Positions 8,101-15,550 of a DNA stretch of 38,712 bases are shown here, in pieces; within the stretch, counting starts at the first letter, position 1; every line of letters begins with the position of its first letter. Under the pieces are notes generated by a model. That model saw only the letters and a program-made list of their open reading frames with translations, was not told where the DNA came from and made no database searches. Made by a program: the position numbers and the translations under genes. Source of the stretch: Streptomyces populi (GTDB lineage Bacteria; Actinomycetota; Actinomycetes; Streptomycetales; Streptomycetaceae); the NCBI RefSeq assembly GCF_002911015.1, contig NZ_KZ626920.1:1-38712 (forward strand), written 5' to 3'.

Positions 8101-8488
8101 CCGCACGGACCGCGCCGCCCCGCTGGTGACACTGCGCGCGGCGCGCGAGGAGGGCGCGGGAACGATCTGTCTGATCCCGCCGCCGGGCATGCCCGCCGGC
8201 TGCTACGACCTGGTCGCCCACACCTATCCGGGCCCGCAGGAACTGCTGGTGCTCACCGTGGGCGCCGACGGCGCGGAGGCCGCCCGGGCCGCGCTCGGCA
8301 CCGGCCGGCCCCTGCTCCTCGGCGGGTTCTCCGGGGCCGGCGTGCTCGCCTGCGATCTCGCCCGGCGCATCGCGGCAAACGGCGGCCCGCCGCCCCGGGT
8401 GGCGCTCGCCGGTGCGGCCGTCGACGAATGGCACCGCGCCCACGGCCTGTCCCGGGCCCTGGCGGCCGCCTGCGGACCGGCGGACTGA
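5162..8488 (+). CDS. Tandem condensation-fold protein with degenerate active sites and truncated thioesterase-like tail
   Basis: A 1108-residue NRPS-related protein without any adenylation or carrier domain. Residues about 98-520 resemble a condensation/epimerisation domain (VHELAVDPASWHILLEDL at 224-241; GRLTDPYPVHL near 372). About 530-1000 is a second condensation fold (TYHRALLDSWS at 658-668). In HHxxxDG the second, catalytic histidine is Glu226 in the first domain and Arg661 in the second, so normal condensation chemistry is unlikely in either. About 1015-1108 resembles the start of an alpha/beta thioesterase with GGFSGAG (Ser near 1057), but it stops before the region where the catalytic His would lie. 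ATG 5162 has no good ribosome site next to it. It could be a structural or trans-acting protein, or use other chemistry. Four SARP repeats upstream suggest it is co-regulated with the cluster. Confidence 0.75.
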   Translation: MTVHRSPDTPVCVVVEPGSAPYPAPWSLELHGSLDAAALEKILGEVTTGDPDRSAVRYRLLRHGPDHHTLRLSAARGTHDARVWGRVADLLTEPPAARRPLTAAQHAARTPDDEQRYEAVVIEPGAPLEAGALRQALRAVAAAHPQLRSRLDGRGTWLTAAAACGDTEQDPLLEGEFTDEASFARALARTGRTLDARTGVQLRALLARDRRPTGPRGDRLAVVVHELAVDPASWHILLEDLTAALGAAAAGAPARPPRTPDGLAEWVTELRELARDADEARHWSNVAEDRARAAAARPPAPGTARHSAFVLAPEATERITRGLARRLALTEGQVLTGVFALALARWHGQDEVDFDVWSDPRPARQGLRRQVGRLTDPYPVHLTPGPGPGPLHQLDALAGALATCAGRAAGGAGFGACRQWSPDPLLRHALAELPPAQACLILHGTAQALPARAPTADTGTPTGPRPGHPVRVRAQVADGRLHIGLDWTRDARPGADELTDARVRDLERLLHDLLQELAELPAAPAAAAFRPTAQQAALHTGGDAAPGTGRHVEQLVWVWHGPFDTGRFTAAWQSVFDCETVLRTAFTGTGEPLLVPHERVVPEITRQVCRDGGWSPFLERDRLRGFDLRRPGALRLTLLETPAPAPAGRTAPTRILLTYHRALLDSWSAHLLLREFYRAYLAGGTLPGGERRPDLRDYTAWVAAQDPEPARGFWRRLPSPDTAASRPGRPAGPTGMTGIGRARLSLDPADTARLAHWAGTWGTAESSVLQAVWAMLLYRACGVRGPAPVCFAVTVSGRGIALDGAARMPGPLRNPLPMTVEVDPAHSVPRLLRHLRDRALDMAAYEWVPAQWIREWAGGTGADPLDTVLVFEDPPHPVEGLEDELAAHGIQAEFPGTLPARSVLPIGLLAHHDSSGALVLTGVHDRALLGEAAAAELLAQCALLLCELPLTAGESTTVAEALALLEGTAVPHMAQAPADGRTDRAAPLVTLRAAREEGAGTICLIPPPGMPAGCYDLVAHTYPGPQELLVLTVGADGAEAARAALGTGRPLLLGGFSGAGVLACDLARRIAANGGPPPRVALAGAAVDEWHRAHGLSRALAAACGPAD

Positions 8489-8530
8489 CCCGCCGCCACC
8501 GGCACGACCCCGCCGCCCGGACGGCGGCCC

Positions 8531-8592
8531 TCGACCGCGTCACGAGCGGACCTTGCCAGTCTGTGCGGACAGACGCGAGCGGACAGACGCGA
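8531..8592 (+). promoter_or_regulatory. Repeat-rich upstream region of the small membrane protein gene
   Basis: TCGACCG (8531), ACGAGCG (8542) and TTGCCAG (8553) are at 11-bp spacing, a possible SARP site. Then GCGGACAGACGCGA occurs twice in perfect tandem (8565-8578 and 8579-8592). CAGTCT at 8557-8562 lies 8 bp after the second heptamer, the spacing reported for SARP promoters, but it is a weak -10. Confidence 0.4.
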
Positions 8593-8614
8593 GCCGACCG
8601 GCGAAAGGGCGGAC

Positions 8615-8926
8615 ATGAGACGGTGGTTGCGCACAGGCCGCAGGGTGCTGACGACCCGCTGCCTGCGCCCGCTCTGGCGATCCCTGACGATCATGGGAGC
8701 CGTCCTGAGCGGCCCGCTGGTGTACTACTACGCGGTGTTCGCCCCCCTGTCGGGCCCGCGGCCCCACGACCCGTTCGCACCGCACGAGGAGCAGCCCTGC
8801 GGACCGCCGCCCGGACACCCCGAGCGGCTGCGCCCCGACCTCCCGCTCACCGCGCAGGAACGCCGCCTGGACCGGGAGCTGTGGCCCGCCCACGACGACG
8901 TACGGCGCGCCCCCGACGGCCGCTGA
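8615..8926 (+). CDS. Small membrane protein, DUF6059-like
   Basis: A 103-residue protein with a basic N-terminus (MRRWLRTGRR), one hydrophobic segment at about 24-46 (ending LVYYYAVFAPL), and a Pro-rich soluble tail with PPPGHPERLRPDLPLTAQER. I recognise the GHPERL...LTxxER tail from short Streptomyces proteins called DUF6059, often found near SARP-controlled antibiotic genes; this recognition is from memory. Function is unknown. Start ATG 8615 has GAAAGGG upstream. The gene converges on the nphT7-like gene with only 21 bp between stop codons, and that gap contains the GC-rich palindromic GGGCCGGCC. Confidence 0.65.
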   Translation: MRRWLRTGRRVLTTRCLRPLWRSLTIMGAVLSGPLVYYYAVFAPLSGPRPHDPFAPHEEQPCGPPPGHPERLRPDLPLTAQERRLDRELWPAHDDVRRAPDGR

Positions 8927-8947
8927 CGACCGCGGCGGGCCGGCCGC

Positions 8948-9925
8948 TCACCACTCCACCAGCGCGAAGCTCGCCGCCATCCCGCCGCCGAAACCGGCCA
9001 GCAGCAGCAGTTCGCCCGGACGGAAGGCGCCCGCGCGGGCGGCCGCGTCCAGGGTGATCGGGATGGAGGCGGCGCCCGTGTTGCCGTAGTGCGTCAGCGT
9101 CCGGTGCACCGTGGCGCGGGGCAGGGCCAGGTCCCCGGCCACCTCGTCGAGCATGACACCGTTGGCCTGGTGCGGGACGAAGTGGCTGATGTCCTCGGGA
9201 CCGACACCGGCCTCGTGCAGGAACCCCTTGACCAGACGCGGCAGCTGCTCGACGACGAAGCGGCGCACCGCCCGCCCGTCCATCGCGAAGTACTGCAGCC
9301 CGGCGTCGAGCGCGGCGGCGTCGGCGGGCAGCCGGCTGCCGCCCGCGGGCACCTGGATCAGGCCCGAGAGCTCACCGAAGGTGTGCAGCGCGACATGGCG
9401 CACACGCGGGCCGCGGCCCGTCGTGCCCAGGACGATCGCACCGGCGCCGTCCCCGAACAGGACGACCGTCCTGCGGTCGGCCGGGTCCAGGATCCGCGAG
9501 TACACGTCCGCGCCGATGATCAGCGCGTGACCGCCCCGGTGCTCCAGGACACCGCCGACCGCGGACAGCGCGAACACCGTGCCCGAGCACACCGCGTTGA
9601 CGTCGAACGCCGCGGTGCCGGGCGCACCGAGACGGTGCTGCACGTACGCCGCCGTGGGCGGCTGGGGCCGGTCCGGCGTGGACGTGGCGACCGCGATCAC
9701 CGACAACTGCTCGGCGGTGATGCCCGCCGACCGCAGCGCGGCCCGCGCCGCCGCCGTGGCCAGGTCCGAGGTGGCCTGCCCGGGGGCGGCCCAGCGCCGC
9801 TCCCGGATCGCGGTCTTGCGGGTGATCCAGGCGTCGTCGACCCCCGCCGCCGCCCCGGCTTCGTCGTTGGAGACGACCCGGTCCGGCACATAGGCACCCG
9901 TGCCGACGATCCTGACGTCGGTCAT
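8948..9925 (-). CDS. nphT7: Acetoacetyl-CoA synthase, NphT7 type (KAS III fold)
   Basis: A 325-residue ketosynthase III homologue that condenses acetyl-CoA with malonyl-CoA to acetoacetyl-CoA, giving irreversible entry into the mevalonate pathway. The catalytic triad is visible: Cys113 in NAVCSGT, His in FVPHQANG, Asn in HYGNTGAAS. Much of the sequence, including STPDRPQPPTAAYVQH and the C-terminal LLLAGFGGGMAASFALVEW, matches NphT7 of Streptomyces sp. CL190 as I remember it, so I use that symbol rather than fabH. Start ATG 9925 overlaps the IDI2 stop as ATGA, so it is translationally coupled. It is the last gene of the mevalonate operon. Confidence 0.93.
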   Translation of the reverse strand: MTDVRIVGTGAYVPDRVVSNDEAGAAAGVDDAWITRKTAIRERRWAAPGQATSDLATAAARAALRSAGITAEQLSVIAVATSTPDRPQPPTAAYVQHRLGAPGTAAFDVNAVCSGTVFALSAVGGVLEHRGGHALIIGADVYSRILDPADRRTVVLFGDGAGAIVLGTTGRGPRVRHVALHTFGELSGLIQVPAGGSRLPADAAALDAGLQYFAMDGRAVRRFVVEQLPRLVKGFLHEAGVGPEDISHFVPHQANGVMLDEVAGDLALPRATVHRTLTHYGNTGAASIPITLDAAARAGAFRPGELLLLAGFGGGMAASFALVEW

Positions 9926-11013
9926 CGCCTGCCTCCCGTCGTCTCGTGGAGAACCTCGCCGCAGCCGGAGCGCCGGGCGAGACGACGCGTGTCGATGCCC
10001 CGGTCGGCGCAGAAGGAACGCAAGGCGCCCTGGATCAGCAGGTCGCAGTGCACCAGGTCGGCGGGGGTGCGCGCGCCGAGCATGGTCTGCAGGGCCGCCA
10101 GCTGGTCCAGCCAGGTCGTGATCCGCGCGACGAGGGCCGGCACACCGCCCTCCAGCAGGGTGCGCAGGAAGCCCCCGGAGGACCCGACGGCCCGGGCGCC
10201 GAGCGCGAGCGCACGGGCGACGTCGAGCGGGTCGCGGACGCCGCCGGAGGCGAGCACGGGCAGACCGACGTCCTGCGCGTCCAGCAGGCAGGCGGCGGTG
10301 GACTGCCCCCAGCCGTGCAGGAAGGCGTAGTCGGCCAGTTCGCGCCGCCCGTTCTCGATGCGGGCGAAGTCGGTGCCACCGCGGCCGCTGAGGTCGGCCG
10401 CCTGCACCCCGAGGTCCCGCAACGCCTGCACGGTCTGCCTGCTCAGCCCGTTGCCGACCTCCTTGACGATCACCGGGACGCCGACGGCCGCCACGATCTT
10501 GCCGATCTGCGGACCCCAGGACCCGAAGGAGCGGTCGCCCTCCGGCATGGCCGTCTCCTGCGCCGTGTTGAGGTGGATCTGCAGCGCGTCGGCACGCAGC
10601 AGGTCCACGGCGCGCCGCGCGTCGTCGACCGAGGCCGTGGCATTGACGTTCGCCAGCACGAACCCGTCCGGGTTCTCCCGGCGCAGCACACGGAACGTGT
10701 CGGCGCACGAGGGGTCCCTGAAGTAGGCGTGCATGGAGCCCGAGGCGATGGCCACCCCGGACTCCCGCGCGGCGATCGCCAGGTCCCGGTTGATGGCACC
10801 GGTCTTGGCGCTGCCGCCGGTCATCGCGTTGATGTAGAGCGGCGCCCGCCAGGAGATCCCGGCGAAGGACGTGGCCAGCGACACGTCCGGCCGGTCGATG
10901 CCGGCCAGGGCGTGGTGGACGAACGACACCTCGTCGAACTGGTTGCGTCCGCTGTGCGCGTGCTGCTGCTCCATGGCGAGCCGGACATGGTCGTCCTTGC
11001 GCTGAGCACTCAT
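9922..11013 (-). CDS. fni: Type 2 isopentenyl-diphosphate delta-isomerase (FMN-dependent)
   Basis: A 363-residue flavoenzyme interconverting IPP and DMAPP, the same length as the CL190 type 2 enzyme. It shows the TIM-barrel FMN enzyme motifs: RKDDHVRLAM at the start, INAMTGGSAKTGAINRDLA, NVNATASVDDARRAV, HLNTAQETAMPEGDRSF, VKEVGNGLS, DLSGRGGTDF and LASGGVRDPLDVARALALGA. ATG 11013 is preceded by GGAAAGGG. A 144-bp gap with a strong hairpin separates it from HMG-CoA synthase, the only sizeable gap inside the mevalonate operon. It is needed here because the mevalonate route makes only IPP. Confidence 0.93.
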   Translation of the reverse strand: MSAQRKDDHVRLAMEQQHAHSGRNQFDEVSFVHHALAGIDRPDVSLATSFAGISWRAPLYINAMTGGSAKTGAINRDLAIAARESGVAIASGSMHAYFRDPSCADTFRVLRRENPDGFVLANVNATASVDDARRAVDLLRADALQIHLNTAQETAMPEGDRSFGSWGPQIGKIVAAVGVPVIVKEVGNGLSRQTVQALRDLGVQAADLSGRGGTDFARIENGRRELADYAFLHGWGQSTAACLLDAQDVGLPVLASGGVRDPLDVARALALGARAVGSSGGFLRTLLEGGVPALVARITTWLDQLAALQTMLGARTPADLVHCDLLIQGALRSFCADRGIDTRRLARRSGCGEVLHETTGGRR

Positions 11014-11064
11014 CGAGCTGCCCTTTCCTCGAACGGTCGGATGCGCTGTGCGGGGCCCACCGGC

Positions 11065-11136
11065 GTGCGTCCCGGTGGCCCGCCGGTGTGCGTCCCGGTG
11101 GCCCGGGGCGGGCGGCCCGGGGCGGCCGGGACGCAC
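11065..11136 (-). repeat. Alternative hairpin in the HMGS-IDI2 intercistronic gap
   Basis: CCGGGACGCAC at 11126-11136 is the exact reverse complement of GTGCGTCCCGG, which is present twice (11065-11075 and 11088-11098). In the minus-strand mRNA one 11-nt arm can therefore pair with either of two copies, giving two mutually exclusive hairpins. There is no T-run, so it is not a classical terminator. It may be a processing, stability or attenuation element between the upstream five genes and idi-nphT7. Confidence 0.5.
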
Positions 11137-11157
11137 GTCCGCGTCCCGCGGGCGGCC

Positions 11158-12327
11158 TCAGCGCGCCTGGTAGATGCGCTTGTGGCCGCTGATCCCGGCC
11201 AGCCGGAAGGGGCCGGTCGTCTGCGCCGGGGTGCAGTGGTCGCCGCCGTCCGTCGGGAACGCGCGCTCGTGCAGGCCGCGGTAGGCCGCGTAGTCGACCA
11301 CCCGGCGCCGGCCGATCGCCTCGCGGTGCGCCCTCGTGCGCAGGTGCTCCCGGTACCCGGCGACCACCGTCCCGGCGAAGAACTCGGCGACGCTGCCGGA
11401 GCCGTAGCTGAGGAAGCCCACGGGCCGCCCGGCCAGGTCGTCCGCCTGGTCCAGCAGCGCGGCGAGGCCGAGATACATCGAGGCGGTGTAGCTGTTGCCG
11501 ATCACGGCGTTGTAGGCCGTGGTGCCTGCGACGGCGCGGGCGACGACCTCCTTGCCGGCGTCGTGCCCGCAGTAGTCCAGCAGGTGGCGGTGCGCCTTGT
11601 GGGCCATCTTCGTGAACGGCTGGTGGTAGCAGAACGCGGCGAAGTCCTCCAGCGCGTGGCCGCCCTGCTCCGTGTAGTCCTTCCACACGCCCTCGACCGC
11701 CTGCAGATACGCGGCGATCGACTCCTGCCCGTCGACCAGCGCGGTGTCGCGGTAGTTGGGCCGCCAGAAATCCATGACGTCGGCGGTGAAGAGCCCGGAG
11801 GGGTCCTCGACGCGGACCAGGGCGGGATCCGCCGAGACCAGGATGGCCACCGCCGCCGCGCCCTGGGTCGCCTCGCCCGGGCTGTCGAGGTCGTAGCGGG
11901 AGACGTCGCTCGCGACGACGAGGACCTGCTGCCCCGGGTCGCGGCGCACCAGGCCGATGGCGAACTGCAGGGCCGCCGTCGCCCCGTAGCAGGCCTGCTT
12001 CAGCTCGACGACCCGGGTCGCCGACGGCAGTCCCAGCAGCGAATGGACGTACACACCCGCCGACTTGGCCTGGTCGATCGACGACTCCGTCGCGAACACG
12101 ACCGTGCGGATCAGGTCGCTGCCGTGCCGGGCGACCACCGGCGCGGCGGCCGCCGCGCCCAGGGTCACGATGTCCTCGTCGGCGGCGGGCACACTCATCG
12201 ACTCCTGGCCGATGCCCACATGGTATTTGCCGATCTCGGTGCCGTTGTGGCCGGCGAGCGCCGTGTGCGGCAGGACGAACTCGGTCGTCGCGAACGACAG
12301 GTCGTGGATCCCGATGGACAAGGACAT
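11158..12327 (-). CDS. hmgS: Hydroxymethylglutaryl-CoA synthase
   Basis: A 389-residue enzyme that joins acetyl-CoA and acetoacetyl-CoA to HMG-CoA. Visible motifs: MSLSIGIHDLSFATTEFVLP at the start; the catalytic Glu region FATESSIDQAKSAG; the acyl-accepting Cys in LKQACYGATAALQ; the His in CYHQPFTKM; and the C-terminal GSGSVAEFF. These match the CL190 mevalonate-cluster enzyme closely as I recall it. It follows hmgR after 3 bp. Together with the NphT7-type enzyme downstream it draws on acetyl-CoA and malonyl-CoA. It makes no contact with primary metabolism, since Streptomyces use the MEP route for housekeeping isoprenoids. Confidence 0.95.
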   Translation of the reverse strand: MSLSIGIHDLSFATTEFVLPHTALAGHNGTEIGKYHVGIGQESMSVPAADEDIVTLGAAAAAPVVARHGSDLIRTVVFATESSIDQAKSAGVYVHSLLGLPSATRVVELKQACYGATAALQFAIGLVRRDPGQQVLVVASDVSRYDLDSPGEATQGAAAVAILVSADPALVRVEDPSGLFTADVMDFWRPNYRDTALVDGQESIAAYLQAVEGVWKDYTEQGGHALEDFAAFCYHQPFTKMAHKAHRHLLDYCGHDAGKEVVARAVAGTTAYNAVIGNSYTASMYLGLAALLDQADDLAGRPVGFLSYGSGSVAEFFAGTVVAGYREHLRTRAHREAIGRRRVVDYAAYRGLHERAFPTDGGDHCTPAQTTGPFRLAGISGHKRIYQAR

Positions 12328-12330
12328 GGC

Positions 12331-13392
12331 CTATGCACCCACCTTTGCGGTCGTGGTGTCGCGTTCCAGTTGGACGTGCGCGCGCATGAGCTCACCCGGG
12401 TTGGTCTGGGCCGCGAGCAGGGAGAGCTCACCGCACAGCACGGTCGCCGCCGCGATGACGGCGAGCCGGCGCGCGTTCTCACCGGGCGCGCGGTCGGCCC
12501 GGCAGCCGAGCCGGGTCAGATTGGTCTCCACGAAGGGCAGGCCCTTGCCGTTGCCGACCGTGCCCACGATCAGGTTCGGCAGCGTGCAGGAGAAGTACAG
12601 GTCGCCGTCGCGGTCCTCGGCCATCGTCACGCCCTGGGAACCCTCGACGATGTTGGCCGCGTCCTGGCCGGTGGCCAGGTAGAAGGCGAGCAGCATGTTC
12701 GCGTAGTGGGCGTTGGCCGAGCGGATGCCGCCGGCGAGCAGCGTCCCCAGCAGGTTCTTGCGCAGGTTCAGCCGGACGACCTTGGCCGCCGTCGTGTGCA
12801 GGACCCCCTCGACCACCTCGCGCGGCACCAGCAGCTCGGTGACCACGTTCTTGCCGCGGCCGAGGATGCCGTTGACCGCGGTGGCCTTCTTGTCCGTGCA
12901 GTAGTTCCCCGAGATCGATCCGTAGGAGATGCCCGGCACGGTCTGCAGCAGATGACCGAGCAGCGCGTCGGAGGCGAGCGTGGCCATGTTGTGGCCGGAG
13001 GCGTCGCCGGTGCTGAACTCGAACCGGATGAACAGCAGGTTGGCGTTGATCTCGTGCCGTATCCCGATCAGTTCGGCGAACCGGCTGCAGGTGCGCACCA
13101 CGGCGCGCAGCTCCTCGATCCGCGCCTCGATGGCCCGCGCGGCCGCGTGCGCGGTGCCCGCGTCCGTCGCCTCGACGAGCACCGAACGGGTCATCCGCTC
13201 GTCGACCAGGGTGGCGACGATGCCCCGCTCGGCCAGCATGGAGACCTTCGCGCCGCGTCCCACCGACGGCCACAGCGGCGACTCGTAGGTGGCCAGCGGT
13301 ACCTGGGTCTCGGCCAGGGCGACATTGCCCGATACGCGAAGGGGACCCACCCACTTCATCGGGACTCCGGCTATCGCATGTGCTTCGGTCAT
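12331..13392 (-). CDS. hmgR: 3-hydroxy-3-methylglutaryl-CoA reductase
   Basis: A 353-residue, membrane-anchor-free HMG-CoA reductase, the length known for Streptomyces CL190. It reduces HMG-CoA to mevalonate with NAD(P)H. Characteristic blocks: ESPLWPSVGRGAKVS, TGDASGHNMATLASDALLGH (substrate-binding region), SGNYCTDKKATAVNGI with the catalytic Lys, GTLLAGGIRSANAHYANM, and GTVGNGKGLPFVETN. ATG 13392 overlaps the PMK stop as ATGA, so translation is coupled. An in-frame extension upstream lies inside PMK and has no conserved sequence, so the start is well fixed by the MTEAHAIAGVPMKWVGPLR block. Confidence 0.96.
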   Translation of the reverse strand: MTEAHAIAGVPMKWVGPLRVSGNVALAETQVPLATYESPLWPSVGRGAKVSMLAERGIVATLVDERMTRSVLVEATDAGTAHAAARAIEARIEELRAVVRTCSRFAELIGIRHEINANLLFIRFEFSTGDASGHNMATLASDALLGHLLQTVPGISYGSISGNYCTDKKATAVNGILGRGKNVVTELLVPREVVEGVLHTTAAKVVRLNLRKNLLGTLLAGGIRSANAHYANMLLAFYLATGQDAANIVEGSQGVTMAEDRDGDLYFSCTLPNLIVGTVGNGKGLPFVETNLTRLGCRADRAPGENARRLAVIAAATVLCGELSLLAAQTNPGELMRAHVQLERDTTTAKVGA

Positions 13393-14504
13393 CGTTGGAT
13401 CCCTTCCATGGCGACACGGACGGGCAGGGGCAGCACCCCGGCCTCGGTCCACCGTCGGTGTACGTACGAGATGTGCCGCGGCGCCGCGGCGTCCAGCAGG
13501 GCGATGCCGCAGTCGCCGCCCCCCGCGCCCGACGGCTTGGCCGCGCCGCCCGCGGCCTCGGCGGCCTCGCACAGGGCGCGCAGCTTGTCGGTGAAGACAC
13601 CGAGACCGGCCTCGTCGTCCAGGCGGGCCAGCTCCTGGCGCGCGCGCCGGACCTGGTGCAGCACACCCGGACCGTCACCGGCCTCGAGCGCACCGGCCAT
13701 GGCGTGCACGACGTCGGTGACGGCCGCCGTGAACCGCCGGTGCCGGCAGGTGCCCCGCCAGGGCCGGCGGTGCAGGCCGGACACCAGGCGGGCGGTGGAG
13801 GCGGGACGGCCGGTCCAGCCGGCCTGGAGGCTCAGTCCGGCGGGCGGGGGCAGCCTGCGGACGGCGAACCCCGGCCAGGGCGCGCGCAGCGCCGCCCCGG
13901 TTCCCCGCTCGCGGGCCAGGTCGAGCACGAAGCCGCGGTCGGGTGCCCGGTAGAGGAGCCAGCCGCCCCAGGTGCTGGCGGCCAGGTCGCCGCCGGAGCC
14001 CTCGGGGTCGATCCGCGCGGTGGCGAGGAGGGCGAGCCGGTACACGTCCGCGCGCGTCAGCTCCAGGCCGCAGTACGCCGCCACGGCCGCGACGCTCGCC
14101 ACGGTCACCGCACCGCTCGACCCCAGGCCGAACTTGCGGCCGTCGGCGTGCAGCGCGCTGGCGACCGAGAGCTCCAGCCCCGGCCGGGGCAGGCCGTGCT
14201 CGGCCAGCAGGGCGGCCACCGTCTCCACGGCCGAGAGCACGTGCACCGGCCCGCCGCGCTCCCGGCCGCCGTCCGCGGCGAGCCGGCCCCCGTCCCAGCG
14301 GCGACGCACCGGATGCGCGGCGAGGTCGGAGGAGACCAGGACGCCGGGCGACGCCGAGCCGGACACGGTGACCGTGACATACCGGTCGACGGCCGCCAGG
14401 ATCGCCGGGTTGCCGCTGTCCACGACCGCGTACTCGCCGGCGACGAACAGTTTGCCCGGCGCGCGCCGGACCACGGCCGGCCGGCCGGGCGCGGGGCCGC
14501 TCAC
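13389..14504 (-). CDS. Phosphomevalonate kinase
   Basis: A 371-residue GHMP-superfamily kinase converting phosphomevalonate to diphosphomevalonate. It shows RRAPGKLFVAGEYAVVDSG at the N-terminus, the GHMP ATP loop FGLGSSGAVTVASVAA, and the C-terminal KPSGAGGGDCGIALL. Start is GTG 14504, overlapping the MDD stop codon as GTGA; the frame is open further upstream inside MDD, but the conserved N-terminus fits this start. Its stop overlaps hmgR. Three-kinase clusters in this order are the standard Streptomyces mevalonate arrangement. I see no unusual residues. Confidence 0.94.
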   Translation of the reverse strand: MSGPAPGRPAVVRRAPGKLFVAGEYAVVDSGNPAILAAVDRYVTVTVSGSASPGVLVSSDLAAHPVRRRWDGGRLAADGGRERGGPVHVLSAVETVAALLAEHGLPRPGLELSVASALHADGRKFGLGSSGAVTVASVAAVAAYCGLELTRADVYRLALLATARIDPEGSGGDLAASTWGGWLLYRAPDRGFVLDLARERGTGAALRAPWPGFAVRRLPPPAGLSLQAGWTGRPASTARLVSGLHRRPWRGTCRHRRFTAAVTDVVHAMAGALEAGDGPGVLHQVRRARQELARLDDEAGLGVFTDKLRALCEAAEAAGGAAKPSGAGGGDCGIALLDAAAPRHISYVHRRWTEAGVLPLPVRVAMEGIQR

Positions 14505-15550
14505 CGGTCCCCGCCCGTCAGGCGGGCGCCCGGCCCGGGGCCGGCGATGTGCACGGCGCGCCCCGGGGCGGCGGCCCGCACGACGCCGGCCACCCGCTGC
14601 GCGTCCGCGCGGGCGCACAGGACCTTCACGTTCGGCCCGGCGTCCATGGTCGCGTAGGCCGCCACCCCCTCGCGCCGCAGCTGCAGCACGCTGTCGAGCA
14701 CCGTCAGCGTGGCCGGCGACAGATAGCGCACCGCGGGGCGCGCGGCCAGCATCGTGGCGTGCATGCCCAGGGCGTTGCGCTCCGCGATCTCTCCCACCGC
14801 CGGGAGGTCGCCGCGCAGCAGCGCGGCCCGCATCTCGGCCAGGTCCTCGCCGCTGGAGCGCGCCCACGGCCGGTACAGCGGGGAGGTGGCGACGGTGCGC
14901 CGCATGGCCGCACGGCTGGACACCTCCTTGGGGCCCGCGTCCAGGACCGCGACGACCAGCGCGGCGTCCAGCCCCGCGGTGGGCACCGGCTCGGCGTAGG
15001 AGGCGAGATCGGCCTCGGCGTCCGTGCCCGCGGCGTCGCCCGCGTGCCACAGGGCGAAGCCGCCGAAGACGGAGCGCGAGGCCGACCCCGATCCGCGCCG
15101 GGCCAGGCGGGACAGGCCCCTGGCGTCCAGGCCGAGCCCGTACGCGGCGGCCGCGGCGACGGCGAGGGCGGCGAACCCGCCGGCGGAGGACGCGAGGCCC
15201 GCCCCGGTGGGGACGGTGTTCCGGCTCTGCACGACGGCCCGCTGCCGCAGCCCCGCCCGCTCCCGTACGAGGCCGAGGAACGCGGTGACGCGGCGCAGCG
15301 TCTGCCCGTACGCGGGGACGCCGTCGAGCGTGACCGTGTCCTGCCCGGCCGCGGCGTCGAGCCGGACCCGGGTCGTCGTGGGGAAGATGTCCAGGGTCAT
15401 CGACAGGCTGTCGGTCCAGGGCAGGAACAGCCGCTCGTCGCGCTTGCCCCAGTACTTGATCAGCGCGATGTTCGGGTGCGCGACGGCGGTGGCCCCGCCG
15501 TCGCACCGCTCGCGCGGCCGCCGCCCGGGCACAGGGAGTTCACCGCTCAC
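14501..15550 (-). CDS. mvaD: Diphosphomevalonate decarboxylase
   Basis: A 349-residue GHMP-type enzyme that decarboxylates mevalonate diphosphate to IPP using ATP. Visible are AHPNIALIKYWGKRDERLFL and PWTDSLSMTLD at about 24-52, the ATP loop VPTGAGLASSAGGFAALA, the RRGSGSASRSVFGGF substrate block, and YATMDAGPNVKVLC with the catalytic-region Asp. Start is GTG 15550, overlapping the MK stop as GTGA. Its own stop overlaps PMK, so MK, MDD, PMK and hmgR form an unbroken coupled series. The first about 20 residues are variable and Arg-rich. Confidence 0.95.
   Translation of the reverse strand: MSGELPVPGRRPRERCDGGATAVAHPNIALIKYWGKRDERLFLPWTDSLSMTLDIFPTTTRVRLDAAAGQDTVTLDGVPAYGQTLRRVTAFLGLVRERAGLRQRAVVQSRNTVPTGAGLASSAGGFAALAVAAAAAYGLGLDARGLSRLARRGSGSASRSVFGGFALWHAGDAAGTDAEADLASYAEPVPTAGLDAALVVAVLDAGPKEVSSRAAMRRTVATSPLYRPWARSSGEDLAEMRAALLRGDLPAVGEIAERNALGMHATMLAARPAVRYLSPATLTVLDSVLQLRREGVAAYATMDAGPNVKVLCARADAQRVAGVVRAAAPGRAVHIAGPGPGARLTGGDR

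Noticed and set aside
4939..9057. Long plus-strand frame of over 1300 codons overlapping the condensation-fold gene
   Set aside because: Low-complexity Arg/Pro/Gly product; the frame at 5162 gives recognisable condensation motifs.
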